A stretch of DNA of 64,000 bases from Vermamoeba vermiformis (Eukaryota; Tubulinea; Echinamoebida), in NCBI GenBank assembly GCA_045837725.1, contig JBEWZL010000221.1, forward strand, positions 124,001 to 188,000. The letters run 5' to 3'. This document shows positions 35,290 through 47,560 of the stretch, in pieces; position 1 is the first letter of the stretch; each line of letters opens with the position of its first letter. The position numbers and the translations under genes are program-made. Under the pieces are notes generated by a model. That model was not told the DNA's origin. It was given only the letters and a program-made list of their open reading frames with translations, and did not search any database.

Positions 35290-35402
35290 CGTAAAAATGA
35301 CACAAACATCGCTGCGAAAGATTTTTTGGCTTAAAATTTTTGCGCGCCATTTTGCAATCTCATTTTTGAATTTCAAACGTCGATTTGGCGAGAGAATACA
35401 GC
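35290..35402. promoter_or_regulatory. 113-bp divergent intergenic region (ankyrin gene / XRCC4)
   Basis: Only 113 bp separate two opposite start codons, the shortest divergent spacing in the window. It must contain both core promoters and both 5' UTRs, so co-regulation is plausible. No TATA-like box stands out. Confidence 0.45.
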
Positions 35403-37579
35403 ATGGAAGTTACTATTAGTCGATTTAAATTAGCAGGAACGCTATTTTATTTCAATTGTCGCTGGTTCGACACGTATTTTGAGGTCGATCTTTCAGATGG
35501 CAAATACGTCTGGCAAGGCAACGGTAAGATCTGGCTGTATTTTGGATTAAATAATTTTTAAATATTTTTAATAGCGACGAGAGAATATATTGAAGAAGAA
35601 CTCAAGCCTAAAGGCATGGATTTTTCAGAATATATTAATTTAGTCAAAGAAGCGTTTGCCGTTCAAGATCTGACCAAGAAAAAATTCTCATATGGTATTC
35701 AAAAAGGCGACACAAGTAATCAACTTAAGGTAAGAATAAATACGCAGATCTAGCGTTCTGAACGAAATGTTTTTTTCCTAGCTGATCTGGAGTATTCATC
35801 TGGGCGAAGACGATGAAGAAGTTAAATTTGCGGTAATATCTTAAACATAATAATAACTCTGTTAAATATTGCTCGTTCTTACGCCGTACAACAGATGCAA
35901 GGTCTGCTTATTGTTGAACGTATCGCTGAATCTCGACAAGTTATTCAAAAATATTTTGATTGGCTTATTGACAATAAGGTCAAGTTAGAGGTACGCTAAT
36001 AGAATAGGAAATAATGGATCTCTGAATCGAGATCTAACTTTTGATCCAAGGAGGAGAACAGAGAATTGAAGAGAGTTAACAAATCGGTTTCTAATCAACG
36101 AGATCTGGCTATTAAACAATTTGATCAATTGATTATCGAAAAACAATGTCTTGAAACTGAACTCTACGGCAAGGTAAGAGATCTTGCTCTATTTAAATAC
36201 CGCCGCTAACTTCTATGATAACAGTTCGTAGAATTGCTTAACGAGAAAAAAAAGAAGATCAGAGAACTGAAAGATGAACGTAAGTTTGAAAACAGATCCG
36301 TTACAAACTCCTCTTAATTCTTTGTCGTTCAGTGAAAGCGAGACCTTTTCAACGCCAACACTCGCAATCCATTGAATTGCAAGGCAGTGACGATGAGAGC
36401 GAGAGTGAAGATGGATTGAACAGTACAATGGTACGTACAATCGATTTCAATGCTTCGCGTACTGACTTCGATCCGGATCCAGCTTCAAACAGGAGACTCC
36501 CAAAGCGCATTAGAACAACGACAACTGGGCTCACATTCGACAGCAACATTTAATATGAGTATTAACCACATGGCAACTCCATCAATGGATCTGCTCGCGA
36601 CTGAAGAATCGGCTGTATTAGAACCTGTAATTAGACGAAGGTACGAATTAATTAATTCTAGTCACGTGACATTACCTAATTTGGAATAATATTATGAAGG
36701 TACCGCCCGAACTTCCCAAAACAGAGCACTAACGTCACGGCGATGAAACAAACGACTGAGTTTGGATCTCCTATTCAATCGCCGATTAAAATGTTATCGC
36801 CACCTTCTACTACGAAAAAACGAAAACGATCTGAAATGGAATCTCCGACTAATAATGCGACATCCAAGAAGAGTTCTAAAAATAATCCGGATGCGAAACC
36901 AAGTGGCAAGACAACGTCATCTTCAAAGACTTCTACGAGCAAGACAACAGTTGAAAATACGAGCAAAAATTCCAAGAACAATAAGAACAATAATGATTCG
37001 CCGCCAGCCATTACAAAGGCTAAAAATAGCAGCAAAAACGTCTCACCGAATAACCATAAGAAGACATCTCCACCGACAAAGAGCACCAAGAATAATACCA
37101 ATACGCCCAGTAAGACTAATAACAATCATAACAATGACGTTAATAGTCCGACGGCGAAGAAGATCGGTCAAAATTTCCTCAAGAAAAAAACAGCCGCATC
37201 AAACACCATTCAACGACCAGACCCCATTAGAATTGCAATTAACAACGAGAACATCGACACTAGCAATATTTCAATCAAATCTCCGTCGTTATCGCACAAC
37301 ACCAACACATCCAATAACTCGCACATGACCAGCGTGGATCTGACAAACAATCCAATTACGAGCCAATTAAGCAGCAGTTACAGCGATCTACCGCTGAAGT
37401 CTCCTGAAAAGAAGACGGCTCAAAAACTATTCAAACAGCCTGCACCGACTTCAAAATCATCGGTCAAAGACGAGCCAGCGAAAAAATCTAAAAATGGACC
37501 TGGCAGTAATTATAATCAACCGTTGAATTTAACTCTTGAAGATGACGCTAGCGAATTGATTAATATGATGAGCTATTAA
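35403..37579 (+). CDS. XRCC4: XRCC4 homolog (non-homologous end joining scaffold) with long low-complexity tail
   Basis: Nine exons (35403-35523, 35575-35729, 35782-35832, 35895-35990, 36051-36173, 36225-36279, 36333-36430, 36483-36640, 36700-37579) give 578 residues. Residues 1-125 match the XRCC4 head (FEVDLSDGKYVWQGN, FSYGIQKGDTSNQLKLIWSI). Residues 130-215 are a coiled coil ending in FVELLNEKKKKIRELKDEL, which mirrors the conserved FxxxLNEKKxKIRxL segment near the ligase IV binding region. The remaining 360 residues are Ser/Thr/Asn/Lys-rich with an NLS (TTKKRKRSEME). XRCC4 dimers hold DNA ligase IV at double-strand breaks. The tail is much longer than in vertebrates. Confidence 0.87.
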
Positions 37580-37742
37580 TAGCGCAAACTAACCATGGTT
37601 AGCACTTAACGCTGGTCAAGTACCACAACCTGTAAATTGTTTATTAAACCTGTACCATAACATTGAATTCATACTTTAACGTATTGTAAAGATTTCTGAC
37701 CTTTAGATTATTTTATGTTAGAATGGGATAACCTATCCTGTT

Positions 37743-37775
37743 CTAATCACTATCGCTATCGCTATCGCTATCTGA
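37743..37775 (+). repeat. ATCGCT hexanucleotide microsatellite
   Basis: Four tandem copies of a six-base unit at the 3' end of the F-box gene; on the minus strand they encode alternating Asp and Ser. In-frame expansion or contraction would only change tail length. Confidence 0.75.
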
Positions 37776-39943
37776 CTCATCATCCTCGTTTTGTTGCTCG
37801 TTGTTGCTTTGATAAGAATCAGAAGAAGCGTCGTCACTATCAGATTCGTAATGTTCAGCATCAGAGTCGTTTGAATTGAGAATCAAGTCTTCTGGATCTG
37901 GTCCAGATCCACTATCAGAATCAGAGTCAACCTCGTCTCCGACAGGTTTCGAAGCAGGTCGTGTGTAATAGGTCTCTATTGAGGACAACGAGACTATTGT
38001 GTCGAAAACTCGGAAGTCTTCGACATCTAAAATCAGTTTTCTGATCAGCCATTCAAGTGAGAATTTTTTGCCAACGACGTATTGATTCAACACTCTATCA
38101 ATGATATCCACGACTTCCTGGTGTCTAAATTTAAATTTAGGATACTTCGAGTTTCTAGGTTCGTAGGGCCCGCTGTACGCAATCAACAGCCTCTCTAAAT
38201 CTTTTTCTTTTAGAACTGCGGTCATAGGCTTCCAACCAATGCCGTTGACGTAAACATTTACCATTTGCGATCCTCGTTCGGAAAATAACTTTAATTGAAA
38301 ATTGTCAGTCAAATTCGAGTTTCGCATTGCAACACTTACTATTTGTATAGTGACTTTCAATTGCAATGAATCCGAAAAAATCAATTTGAAGATATGAGTT
38401 GCCACGTAAGCAACGTCAAATGGCGGATCCACTGAAAAATAAGTATTAGCAATAAGTTTAACTCCAAAAATAAAATGTTTGATTACTTGACGATTCGACC
38501 GCCGGAACAAAAGATGTTTCGGTTTTGATGAATTCAACGATGGGCAGAGTATTTTCCACGTATTTCTTCATTGTTTTAGCCTCCACGTCTCGGTAGAAAT
38601 CTCTATCGTCGCACAAATTGGCCATGCGAAGGTTTCCCAAGACCCAAGTATTCGTAAAACCCCTCAATAGCGTGTAAAATTGCTCGACTTCCTCGTATGA
38701 GTGGAAAGTAGGATTGAGATCCAACACTTTTTGCTTGATCTGCTGGAAAACCTCGACACAGGGGTATTGCGCTTTTTTATGGGCAAACTTCGGTAAATAA
38801 CGGTTACTATAAGTATCTAGGATCTCTGATATACTTTAAAACGTACCATAGGAGCAACTTCTTTTTCTTTGAGCGGGATCTTGTTCGGCATAAAAGGCAC
38901 ATTGGGAGATTTCGTGAGCCCTTTTGACACGATTGAAAAATTGATCGTTTTCCAATTGATTGCCATATTAGTAAATCCGTGGATGGCTAGCAAAAAGCGC
39001 GGGAAAAGGAACTGCTTCTCGTCTTCAGCCAAACTCCATTCTGAGCATCCGAACTCTGCTGCCAAGCTAAGCGAGTTTAATACCGTAGTAATTGAAACAT
39101 ATGCGAGTATGAGTACTTATTGAAGGCAGTTCTATTTAGCCTGAACGATGCTGGCGTGGTGTGGTCATGTCGGATCAGCAAGCCTAAGTATTTCGCAGGG
39201 CTTTTGAATTGTGTTCTGATCTGCTTTCTTTTCTTGTTAAGTAAATCGCCGATGTCCTCATTCTGTACATCTTCGGCGAATGTCATAGCGCCACCAACAA
39301 ACTGATGGCATTGTTCGCGTTGCAACGGGAACGAATCCAGAAAAACTAGCAGATAGAAAAGATCGTCAGCATGTACCAAAAGATATTAATTTAACCTTTC
39401 GTACCTATTTTATGAGTATAATTTGCTACTCGGCTAGCGATCAGAGTTTCTGGTGAACCCACGAGGAAAGTAAATCCAGCGAAAATGTCCTTTGCCTTAG
39501 CTCGATCCTCCGGCTTAGTGAATATTTTATCGATCACAAACGGGATAGTTTGACGTAATCGCTTTGCAAATATGAACTAAAAAAGGTATTATTTTCGGAT
39601 TTAAAAAATTTTAAATTCGGTTAGGGCTTACGCCTGTAAGATCCGACGTCGCAAACCCAACAGTAGAAGAGTTCATGTCTTTGGTAGAAAATCTGACGCC
39701 TTTAGTTAAGGCTTGTAATTTTGGCAAGAGCTGAATAAATTGAGGACCACAGAAATGCGTTGCAATGCTGCTGAACTTCTTGTTGACTAATCTACAAGCC
39801 AAAAGACTGTCTGTCGTGCGTTCGATAGCTTCATAATCGTCAGGCGATTTAAGGACAGTAACGTAGGTCGGCGATCGGCTCGTCTTTGCCTCGTCAATGA
39901 TTTTCGCGAGGATTTCCTGTGGTAAGTCTAATATTGAGCTCAT
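37743..39943 (-). CDS. F-box protein with acidic Asp-Ser tail
   Basis: Six exons (39632-39943, 39405-39576, 39117-39345, 38847-39066, 38487-38787, 37743-38431) give 640 residues. The N-terminus is a clear F-box (ILDLPQEILAKIIDEAK, then CRLVNKKFSSIATHFC). The central 500 residues are not recognised; they have alternating hydrophobic pattern but no regular LRR. The C-terminus is very acidic, with GDEVDSDSDSGSGPDPED and a terminal run of Asp-Ser pairs encoded by a hexanucleotide repeat at 37748-37771. Likely an SCF substrate adaptor; target unknown. Start is ATG 39943, because the longer open frame begins with a non-ATG codon. Confidence 0.85.
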
Positions 39944-40742
39944 CGCTGTTACCAAGTTACAAAATACTGAAGAATAAAATGCAATTATTTTTAGCTCCTA
40001 AATAGAAAAAATCTCTCGAGCGAGATTGCAGAGTAGCCTGTTATCCATATAAATAGGATTAGTTGCATCGCTTACGCCGGTAATAGCGAGGCTACTAACA
40101 ATATGCTGTATCATTCTTGCTGCTGTCTAGACTGAATCACGTGGTTCAATAAGGTTTTTGTTTCCATTCTTGGCATTTGGACTTATTGTTATTCTAATTA
40201 TCGATAACTACTACTACAATCGACTTACCAAGCTCTTCGACGATGCCATTCGAACCAACATCTCGCGAGAATCGTCGTCCGTTGCCGCTAACCTTCTGCA
40301 TGACTTTCGTTGGCCAAATCCACGAACTCAGGCGTCGCATGCGCATCAGACCTAGCTGGGCTAAAGTAAATATTAGTAATGCTGCGTTTAAAGGTACGAG
40401 TATTACGTACTGACCTTTGTGGTAGCGTGTTGAGAGAGTCGAATCCGCGCCAGTACAAATGGGATTGACTACTGATTACTTTTCGATCTTTTTATTTTGA
40501 TAATACATTGTAAGAAGTTAATAAACGACTAATATTAACAAATGGAGATAAAAATAAAAATTAAAATTGAGTTTTCTCGATCCAAATACTTCGACCTTGA
40601 AATTAGCCGAAATATATGAATAGAGAACATAAATAATTTAAAAAACATTCGCCATGGATTGTAGCGAGTCTATTATCACAATATTGTATTTTTTGGCAAT
40701 GAAGAGTTGAAGCCCAAAATTTTTGTTGGTACATCCACTCGC
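39944..40742. other. 800-bp intergenic region
   Basis: Largest gap in the window, between the start of the F-box gene and the end of the CK1 gene. A plus-strand frame at 40158-40355 encodes a hydrophobic helix (LAFGLIVILII) followed by a polar stretch, but it lacks an ATG and I could not find a first exon, so it is not called as a gene. Otherwise AT-rich and without coding signal. Confidence 0.45.
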
Positions 40743-43700
40743 TTACTGAATGGTGCACCGCTTCTTCTTGCCCTTCTTTCCTCTCTTGCCATTCTTTTTA
40801 CGTCCTCGTCCTGATCGAGACTTTTCTTCGCTGCGATGAGCGTTGGCAGTATTGTTTCGAGAACTCTCAGCAGGTCGCTCAGTTACCTAATGATAATGAT
40901 CGCATTAGCTTATTGCTTAGCTAATCGTAGCAATTATTGTATCGCTAATATTATGGCTACTTACTCTTGGGGTTGAGGAGGTGGATGCGCTTCCGCTGCC
41001 GGATTTGCTGCCTTTTGAACTATAGAAAATAGTTAGCTCGTGCATTCCTTATTACTAAGCAAAATATGAATATGAAACCATTATTAGCCATTAAAGGAAT
41101 TTAAAAATCATTTTCAAGATCAGCGCGCTTTTGGATTCGATTTGTAATTATCACAAAACAATTCTTCTACTCGTGTTAATTAACTTGTACGCACCTGCCA
41201 AGCTGTCTGAAAGGTCCAGATCGACGAGAATCGTCTCGTTCACCACCAGCCTCCTTAGGTTCAAAGCTCTCGGCTGGAGCAGGATTAAAGGGATCGTCGT
41301 AATCGCCAGCAGGTGCAGGTGCCTCTCCGTACAAGGTCTTATATTCCTCGCGCTTACGAGCCTCTTCAATTTCCCAATCGAACAAACTCTCCTCAGATGC
41401 GTTGTTCTTCTCCAACAAACCTATTCGATTATCATTAGAAAAGCCGAAAATAACCTCTTTAAGCAACAATATGCTATTGTAATATTTTTAGCTCGTTGCA
41501 TGGCATTATAACTTACTCTTCATCAGATCGGTCAAATAATCGTAGTTTGGTCGGTCTTCATAGCGCAAAGTCTTGAGGTGATTCATAAACTTCAAAAATT
41601 CCTCAGGCAAGCCCTTGACTAGTCGTTCATTGTTATAAGCTAATTTCATGTCTCGAACTTTATCGAGGTTAGAAATTCCTCGCAGATGTGCCCATGGAAC
41701 TGTGCCAGTATAGAACTCGACTAAGACGTATAATAATGACCACAAGTCATCACGACGACCTTGTTCTTTCTGTAACGAAACAACAATTAGCTCGGGGAGC
41801 GAATAAAAATTGTCAACGCGAGAGGTCACATCCACGCGAAAATATTTGCGATTATTTATATGTGCTTACCCTCAAATGAGTATTGATAGACATATATCGT
41901 CGAGAGCCAACCCATCGCGCAGTCTTTCGTTTCTACAAATAAAAAGTATGTCAAAAAATGTCTTGTGAATGTGGCGCATGTCAACATATTGATGAAGCGG
42001 TAGATCAGTCCTCAAAAATTCAATAACATCGTAATTACAATATGCTGACAATAGATGTCGAGTACTATTGCAACAAGTGTATTGAGTATAGAAGGGAAGT
42101 CACGAAGGGGAAATTTATATTCGTAAACTTCGTGTGAATTTTGATTATACCACGAGTTTTCAGCAATAAAAAAACTCCTACTCGCGATCGGAGCTAGCGT
42201 AATACGAACAAATATATGACTATAATATCTATCTCAATATTAAATTCGAATGATCGTTTGACTTACAGGTCTAACGCCTCCGTCAGGTCTGAAATGTCGT
42301 CTGCTAAGTCCAAAATCGATAATAATAACAGTACGCGGATTGCCAGTTCGTTTCGTGCCTAATACAAAATTGCCCTAAAATAATAAATTGACCGTTAGAA
42401 AAAATGAATTGGGTGGCACAGCGCGCCATAAATCAAGTATTTAATTGGATTGGCAAACACCGAAAATAATTCAAGCTATTTTTAGTTTTAAATATTTCGA
42501 CCAAAAATTGAACCAGAAGGAGGAGATTTAACCACCCCTTCGCAGGATCAAGATCCGATCTGATGAAACAAATAAATCAAGACTTACGGGTTTAATATCT
42601 CTGTGAAGATATCCTCGGTCATGCACTTCTTTAACTGCACGAATAGTTTGAATTGCTAGCAATGCCGTCGTAGTTAGAGAAAATCGATGATCTGCTTGTT
42701 TTCGTCTCAAACTGCTCAAATTATCGGCATAGAGGTCCATAACTAATATATAAGGATGATTAGTATTTTTCACTCGGGGACTTGACATAAAAGCTCCAAA
42801 ATAATACAGCGTTGGTAGATCCCGCTTGCTGATCGACAACACCGTTCTGTGAATTCTGGCAATAATGAAATATTTCTCCAAAATAAAGAATGTGCTTTAT
42901 CATCTCTTTCTTGAATGATTCACGCAGAACGCAATTCGCAAAATAAATTATTTTCCTGATCGGGCAATCAAGGCATCAAAATACTGGTATGTCCCATAAC
43001 TTACTCATATAATTGACTTGGTCCTTATGGCGGCCAGTTGATAAGAGTCGTGGTACATATTTACAGCCTATAATCAAAACAAAGTCCGTTAGTAATCTCG
43101 CTCCATGGATCTCGCATAGAATTTAAGGATTTTACAAAGTTGCACGTGCATAAATAAAGTTTAATATCGGTGACTATGAGGTTTTAATACTATAGCAATA
43201 CGTTCTTCGGAGAGCTAAATTGTAAAACTAGATTTGCTCGTTGGAAAAAAGATATTGAATTATTGTGCGTTTGTATAATAAAATAATGATATGTGCGGTG
43301 ATCAATGAACGTTATATGTTCCATTTGCGCGTAAATTTCCAATACCAAAGGTTTAATTATTGAATTGGAAGTTTGATCGAGCGTTAGAATCCGAAAACAT
43401 TGCAAAATTAGAGCGGCTAATCGTATTTTCATTATATTTGTGTTATATTACATATAAAAACGGTATTCCACGCACAGAGAGGCTATTTGAAGGTTATCTA
43501 TGACCAGATTTGATCGGCCCCGTAAATTTTTGAATGGGCGCAATTTGATAATTGAATAAAGTAGTCGTAAATATATCATACATATCAAATTATATGCACG
43601 TCTAATGTAATCATTATTGTATTAATTACGATATTTTTCCGTTATGATTTTTCAGTTTTAATAAAGATGCGAGTTAATATTTTCGCCAATAGCTTACCTT

Positions 43701-44019
43701 TTAAATTTCTTAATATCCTTTCTTCTTCTAATAAATTTCCAGGTTTACTGAGTCGTTCTACTTTCACAGCGACGGAGTCTCCGGTCCTAACATGTCTTGC
43801 TGAATATATTTCACCTAATTTATTGCATATTAAATCAATCCAGTAATAATAAAATATTGATAATATTGCTGGCGTATTAACAATATTATGATAATTACCA
43901 TAACCTCCTTTGCCTAATCTCTTCACAATTTTGTATTTTTCATCAATGACGTCGCCCTCACTGAAAATATCTTCCTCTTCTTCAGCGGCACTACCTTCAT
44001 TTCTGCCTTGCTGCGCCAT
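40743..44019 (-). CDS. Casein kinase 1-family (CK1/TTBK-like) kinase with polybasic CaaX tail
   Basis: Ten exons (43899-44019, 43698-43814, 43005-43067, 42588-42742, 42267-42374, 41870-41932, 41517-41769, 41195-41420, 40965-41019, 40743-40886) give 434 residues. Kinase motifs: RLGKGGYGEIYSA, SVAVKVE (ATP Lys), DRGYLHRDIKPGNFVLG, VIIIDFGLSRR, RRDDLWSLLYVLVEF, then the CK1-type SLFDWE element. The tail is Ser/Pro/Gly-rich, becomes strongly basic (GRKKNGKRGKKGKKKR), and ends in CTIQ, a CaaX box predicted to be farnesylated. This would anchor the kinase to acidic inner membrane, the way K-Ras is anchored. Animal CK1-gamma and yeast Yck kinases are membrane-bound but by palmitoylation. Introns of 630 and 262 nt are long for this genome. 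Confidence 0.92.
43068..43697 (-). other. 630-nt intron of the CK1 gene with a nested open frame
   Basis: Most introns in this window are 50-100 nt; this one is 630 nt. It contains an ATG-led same-strand frame (43190-43432, 80 residues) starting with a hydrophobic, signal-like stretch (MKIRLAALILQCFRILTL). No family is recognised and it may be chance. Confidence 0.4.
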
Positions 44020-44315
44020 TGTGTTATTATTGATGTCTAGCCAGGCCGAACACGCAACAAAAACACAAAATTAAAATTTAGCGAGCGCGAGATAAACTTC
44101 ATAAAACGGATGCACAATTTTTTCTGTCAGGCGACTCCGACATTGCCAATTATGCTTGTAGCAAGTAATGATAACCCTCATTACATTTACCGTCGAATAG
44201 TCCACTGTTGCTAATTTGTGAACACGCCGAGACAAACACGAAATCCGGAACCTCTGCTTTGGTTCGCTAACATCGAAATCAAATAATAAAATCCGACCAA
44301 TTATCATATCACAGT
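44020..44315. promoter_or_regulatory. Divergent intergenic region (CK1 / F-box-LRR)
   Basis: 296 bp between opposite start codons; presumed shared promoter region. A minus-strand open frame (44071-44307) crosses it but has no recognisable content. Confidence 0.35.
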
Positions 44316-45896
44316 ATGGATTGGAGGTTTGAAGGATGCGAATTACCGGCTGAAATCTGGCATCTAATTGCGTCCTATCTTCCAGTAGTAGCTATAGTGA
44401 GGTAATTACGTACATATATAAATGCACGCTAGCAGTGTTTATTTAATTATAATTCACCGCTGCGAGATCCGCTCCGTTTGTTATTACAAAAATTACTATA
44501 TAGATATTTTGAGCGGTTTCTTTCGTGAAAAATAAATGAAAAATTATTTTCAGGCGTAGGTTTAGCATAATGATATATTAGAGCTTCGGCATCTCCAGAT
44601 CTAACAAGTAATTACTAGAGCTTCAGAGGTCAACAAAGAAAGCACTAAATGTCTCTACTACATATACAACCTGGATTTAACGAAAATGGAGATTAATGCA
44701 TCGTGGCACAAGTTCAGCAGCATCGCGCGACGCCTGCCAAATGTTCGACGGCTTTCTGTCAATATTAGGACGGAAAGCCACGTCAATGCGATGCATAATA
44801 TAACAATACTAGAGAATTTACAAGAATTATTGCTCTATGGAGGCGTCTATTTGAATATTGGACAAAGACCGCTGATCTGCGACATTACGCAAAAGCTTCC
44901 TCACTTACAACGCTTACTTCTCGAAATATATCCTCGAAATCTCGATCAAATCGTAGATGCTACACCTAATCTTACGAGTTTGGCCATCAGCACAGCAAGA
45001 CGAGATAAATTGATGCATCTGAACTCGTTAGCGAAATTAACCAAACTCAAAGAACTGAAGATAGCCGCAATTGGCAATAAAGCACTAGAGCCCTTCGACA
45101 AGTTTTCACAGCTAACAACATTAACCAAGCTAAACTTGACTGGAGCCGAGTTCAACGAAGTTTTGAATTTTGGAGATCTAACTCTACTTGCCGACTTGGG
45201 CGTATTGAAGCTTAATCAGATAAAATACGACTCGATGAATGGCGTCATGCACAAACTGACGAATTTGCGGCGCTTAGACTTCCTGCAGCACATCCACGGC
45301 TCGTCCAGCGAAACACTGTTGGACGAGTGTGAGGGGCTTACACGACTGACTCATCTTTATATTGATGATGTATACGGAAAAGAGGCCAAGATTTTGGCTC
45401 TTTCGCAACTTAAAAGCTTTGCAGTAAGTATTTAGCGCAAATTTTTACTCGAGCACATGTGGATCTTCAACACATTCGGTCAACTTTAGATCATTTACTG
45501 ATCCTTATTTGGGCATAGGTGCTTGGCATGTTCAATGGCATCGAGACAATGTCACATTTGCGAAAGCTGAAATTGATCAGCATGATTCAAGCGGATGCGT
45601 TCCATGCTGTGTGTAGCTCGATGACAGCTTTGGAGCGCCTCTACCTATGGTCGTGGCTGAATTGGCATATTCATGACAAAGACTTCGAGGATATCACGAA
45701 GCTAAATAACTTGACCTCATTGTATATCTATGGAATGGATCTAGTCACCAACGAGGGATTTGGATGCGTAACCAAACTCACTCGGCTGCGGAGGTTGGAT
45801 TTTGCCGGCGAATTAGTGACCACGGACGTGCTTTCTGAATTGAAGCAACTAACGAACCTTAACTTCCTTTGTATTAATTCTTCAATGCCTAAATGA
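44316..45896 (+). CDS. F-box/LRR protein, tandem copy 1
   Basis: Exons 44316-44401, 44619-45423 and 45519-45896 give 422 residues. Exon 1 encodes the F-box start (CELPAEIWHLIASYLPVV); exon 2 continues with RASEVNKESTKCLYYIYN, then leucine-rich repeats (LENLQELLLYGGVYLN, LPHLQRLLLEIYPRNL, LAKLTKLKELKIAAIGN, LTTLTKLNLTGAEFN, KLTNLRRLDFLQHIHG). The same exon-1 length (86 nt) and phase are found in the next gene, so the two are tandem duplicates. Likely SCF substrate receptor. The LRRs carry target specificity and differ strongly between copies. Confidence 0.9.
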
Positions 45897-45980
45897 ACAA
45901 TCAAAGAAAGATTTTTTGATTTACTTTTAGTAACAGCTACCACAACCGGAGTTTTAATCCTTAAACCCCTTATTAAGATA

Positions 45981-47380
45981 ATGAATTGGAGAATAGAAGG
46001 TCAGAGTTTACCGTCTGACATTTGGGGTATCATAATGACTTTTTTAGAAACAACAGAAATTATACGGTGAGCGAAAGAATACTGCGAACAAAATAAATAT
46101 TTATTACTATTTTATATAATTATAGAGCCTCTCAAGTCGACAAAATCAGCCGGGATTGCAGATCATTTGTTCGTTGGATAAAATACAGCCGGGAAAACTG
46201 GAGCCTGTTTGCTGAAAGAATGGCTCCGTTTCGAGGCATTACAAAACTAGATATTCTACTGGTTGATGTTCTTGCCGAATTCAAACACATAACAATGTTG
46301 CAAAAGTTGCGCCATCTTCATCTGTTTGTTGCAGATCAGACGAACGTGGTTCCAATACTGGCGAAACTGACGTCCCTTCAAGCATTGGAAGTAAATATTG
46401 ATGAAAATATAGACGCTATTGCAGAGAACTGCACGCAGATTACGCACCTGTCACTCAGATCCTTCTTCAGCTCATACAGATTCCGGTTCGCGAGTGCGCT
46501 GCCCAAATTTACACAATTGCAACACTTACAACTAGCAATTGCAACCCGCGTGGATTTAGCAGACATCCCGGATCTGGCAACATGGAGTCGTCTGACCTCA
46601 TTAGTGCTTTCAACTTTCAGGACTTTCCATTCAGCGTCTTACCATCACTTTGAATCAAATCTAACACGCGGGCAATTAAGCGCGTTAACCAATCTACGCG
46701 TGCTAGAAATATCAAATGTAGCCATCAAAAAAGACGAGGCAGTGTATTTACAGTCATTTGCAAATTTGACCAATTTGGAGCGATTGGAGCTAAACAGGCC
46801 GCCCTATCCCTCGTATGAATGTGTTAGCAACATGCCAAACCTGACGTGTTTGATAACGGCAGATTATAAATCCGCAGAAAACAATTACTACAAGCTGGAG
46901 AGTCTGACCAAATTGCAAGCACTACAGCTCCTAGTATGTCTTTTTTACGTTACATCTATTCTAATACTCGAAAAGGTCTACCAAGGTTTACAAAGCAAGT
47001 TGACGTTACTGCCGCAGACCATAACGAAGTTGCATTTGATTGAAAGCGGTTCCCTAATGAACAAAAGCTTTGTTTTTGAGATGGTGCAACACTTGCCGCG
47101 ATTAGAAGACTTGTCAATGGAGCGCTGCAAAACCCTGTTGCCGCATCCAACGGTAGAAGACATTAGTCCTCTGACAAGCTTGGAACGACTGACTTCATTG
47201 AATCTGCATAAATACCACTCAATTACTAGTGAAGAGATGACGACAATAATCAAGCACTTTACCAACCTGAAATATTTGTATCTGAAAGGCCACCAGTTAA
47301 GCGCTTCAAAAATGTCGGAAGTCATCTCAATGCCGTCATTAAAGAGAATACACTTAAATGGTACCTTAGTAAAGGAATGA
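45981..47380 (+). CDS. F-box/LRR protein, tandem copy 2
   Basis: Exons 45981-46066, 46126-46933 and 46976-47380 give 432 residues. F-box in exon 1 (QSLPSDIWGIIMTFLETTE), then RASQVDKISRDCRSFVRW and leucine-rich repeats (MLQKLRHLHLFVADQTN, ALTNLRVLEISNVAI, FANLTNLERLELNRPPY, LERLTSLNLHKYHSIT). The second intron is 42 nt, a multiple of three and open in frame; I treat it as spliced because copy 1 has an intron at the equivalent place and the retained sequence breaks the repeat pattern. Only 84 bp separate it from copy 1. Function as in copy 1. Confidence 0.9.
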
Positions 47381-47416
47381 CGAGTTTAAAAATAAATTAT
47401 ACGATTTGGTCGGCGT

Positions 47417-47428
47417 TGACACGTGTCA
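47417..47428. promoter_or_regulatory. CACGTG-core palindrome upstream of the receptor kinase
   Basis: The perfect 12-bp palindrome TGACACGTGTCA lies 133 bp upstream of the kinase start. Identical copies are at 23682-23693 and 54213-54224. CACGTG cores bind bHLH and bZIP factors in many eukaryotes; any function here is inference. Confidence 0.35.
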
Positions 47429-47560
47429 TTGGCCTCGAGTTTTTTTGCTTGCATTTTACGAAGCACAAAATACGAACAACAATGCTCAGGCATTGAAATA
47501 TTATTTATTTATTTGTAATTTCTTCAATCCAAGGCAGAGAGGCTTTAAAGAGAAGAAAAA

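Noticed and set aside
36775-37125. Leu/Val-rich minus-strand ORF resembling a membrane protein
   Set aside because: Antisense of the Asn/Lys/Ser-rich XRCC4 tail; composition artefact.
40158-40355. Plus-strand ORF with a transmembrane-like start
   Set aside because: Starts with TTG, has an in-frame stop just upstream, and no first exon could be joined.
42528-42881. Longer CK1 exon starting upstream with a non-ATG frame
   Set aside because: The acceptor at 42743-42744 keeps phase with exon 3 and restores the CK1 pattern NYM-x-M before the NLSSLRR segment.
44071-44307. Minus-strand ORF between the CK1 and F-box genes
   Set aside because: Occupies the divergent promoter region and has no motif or splice support.
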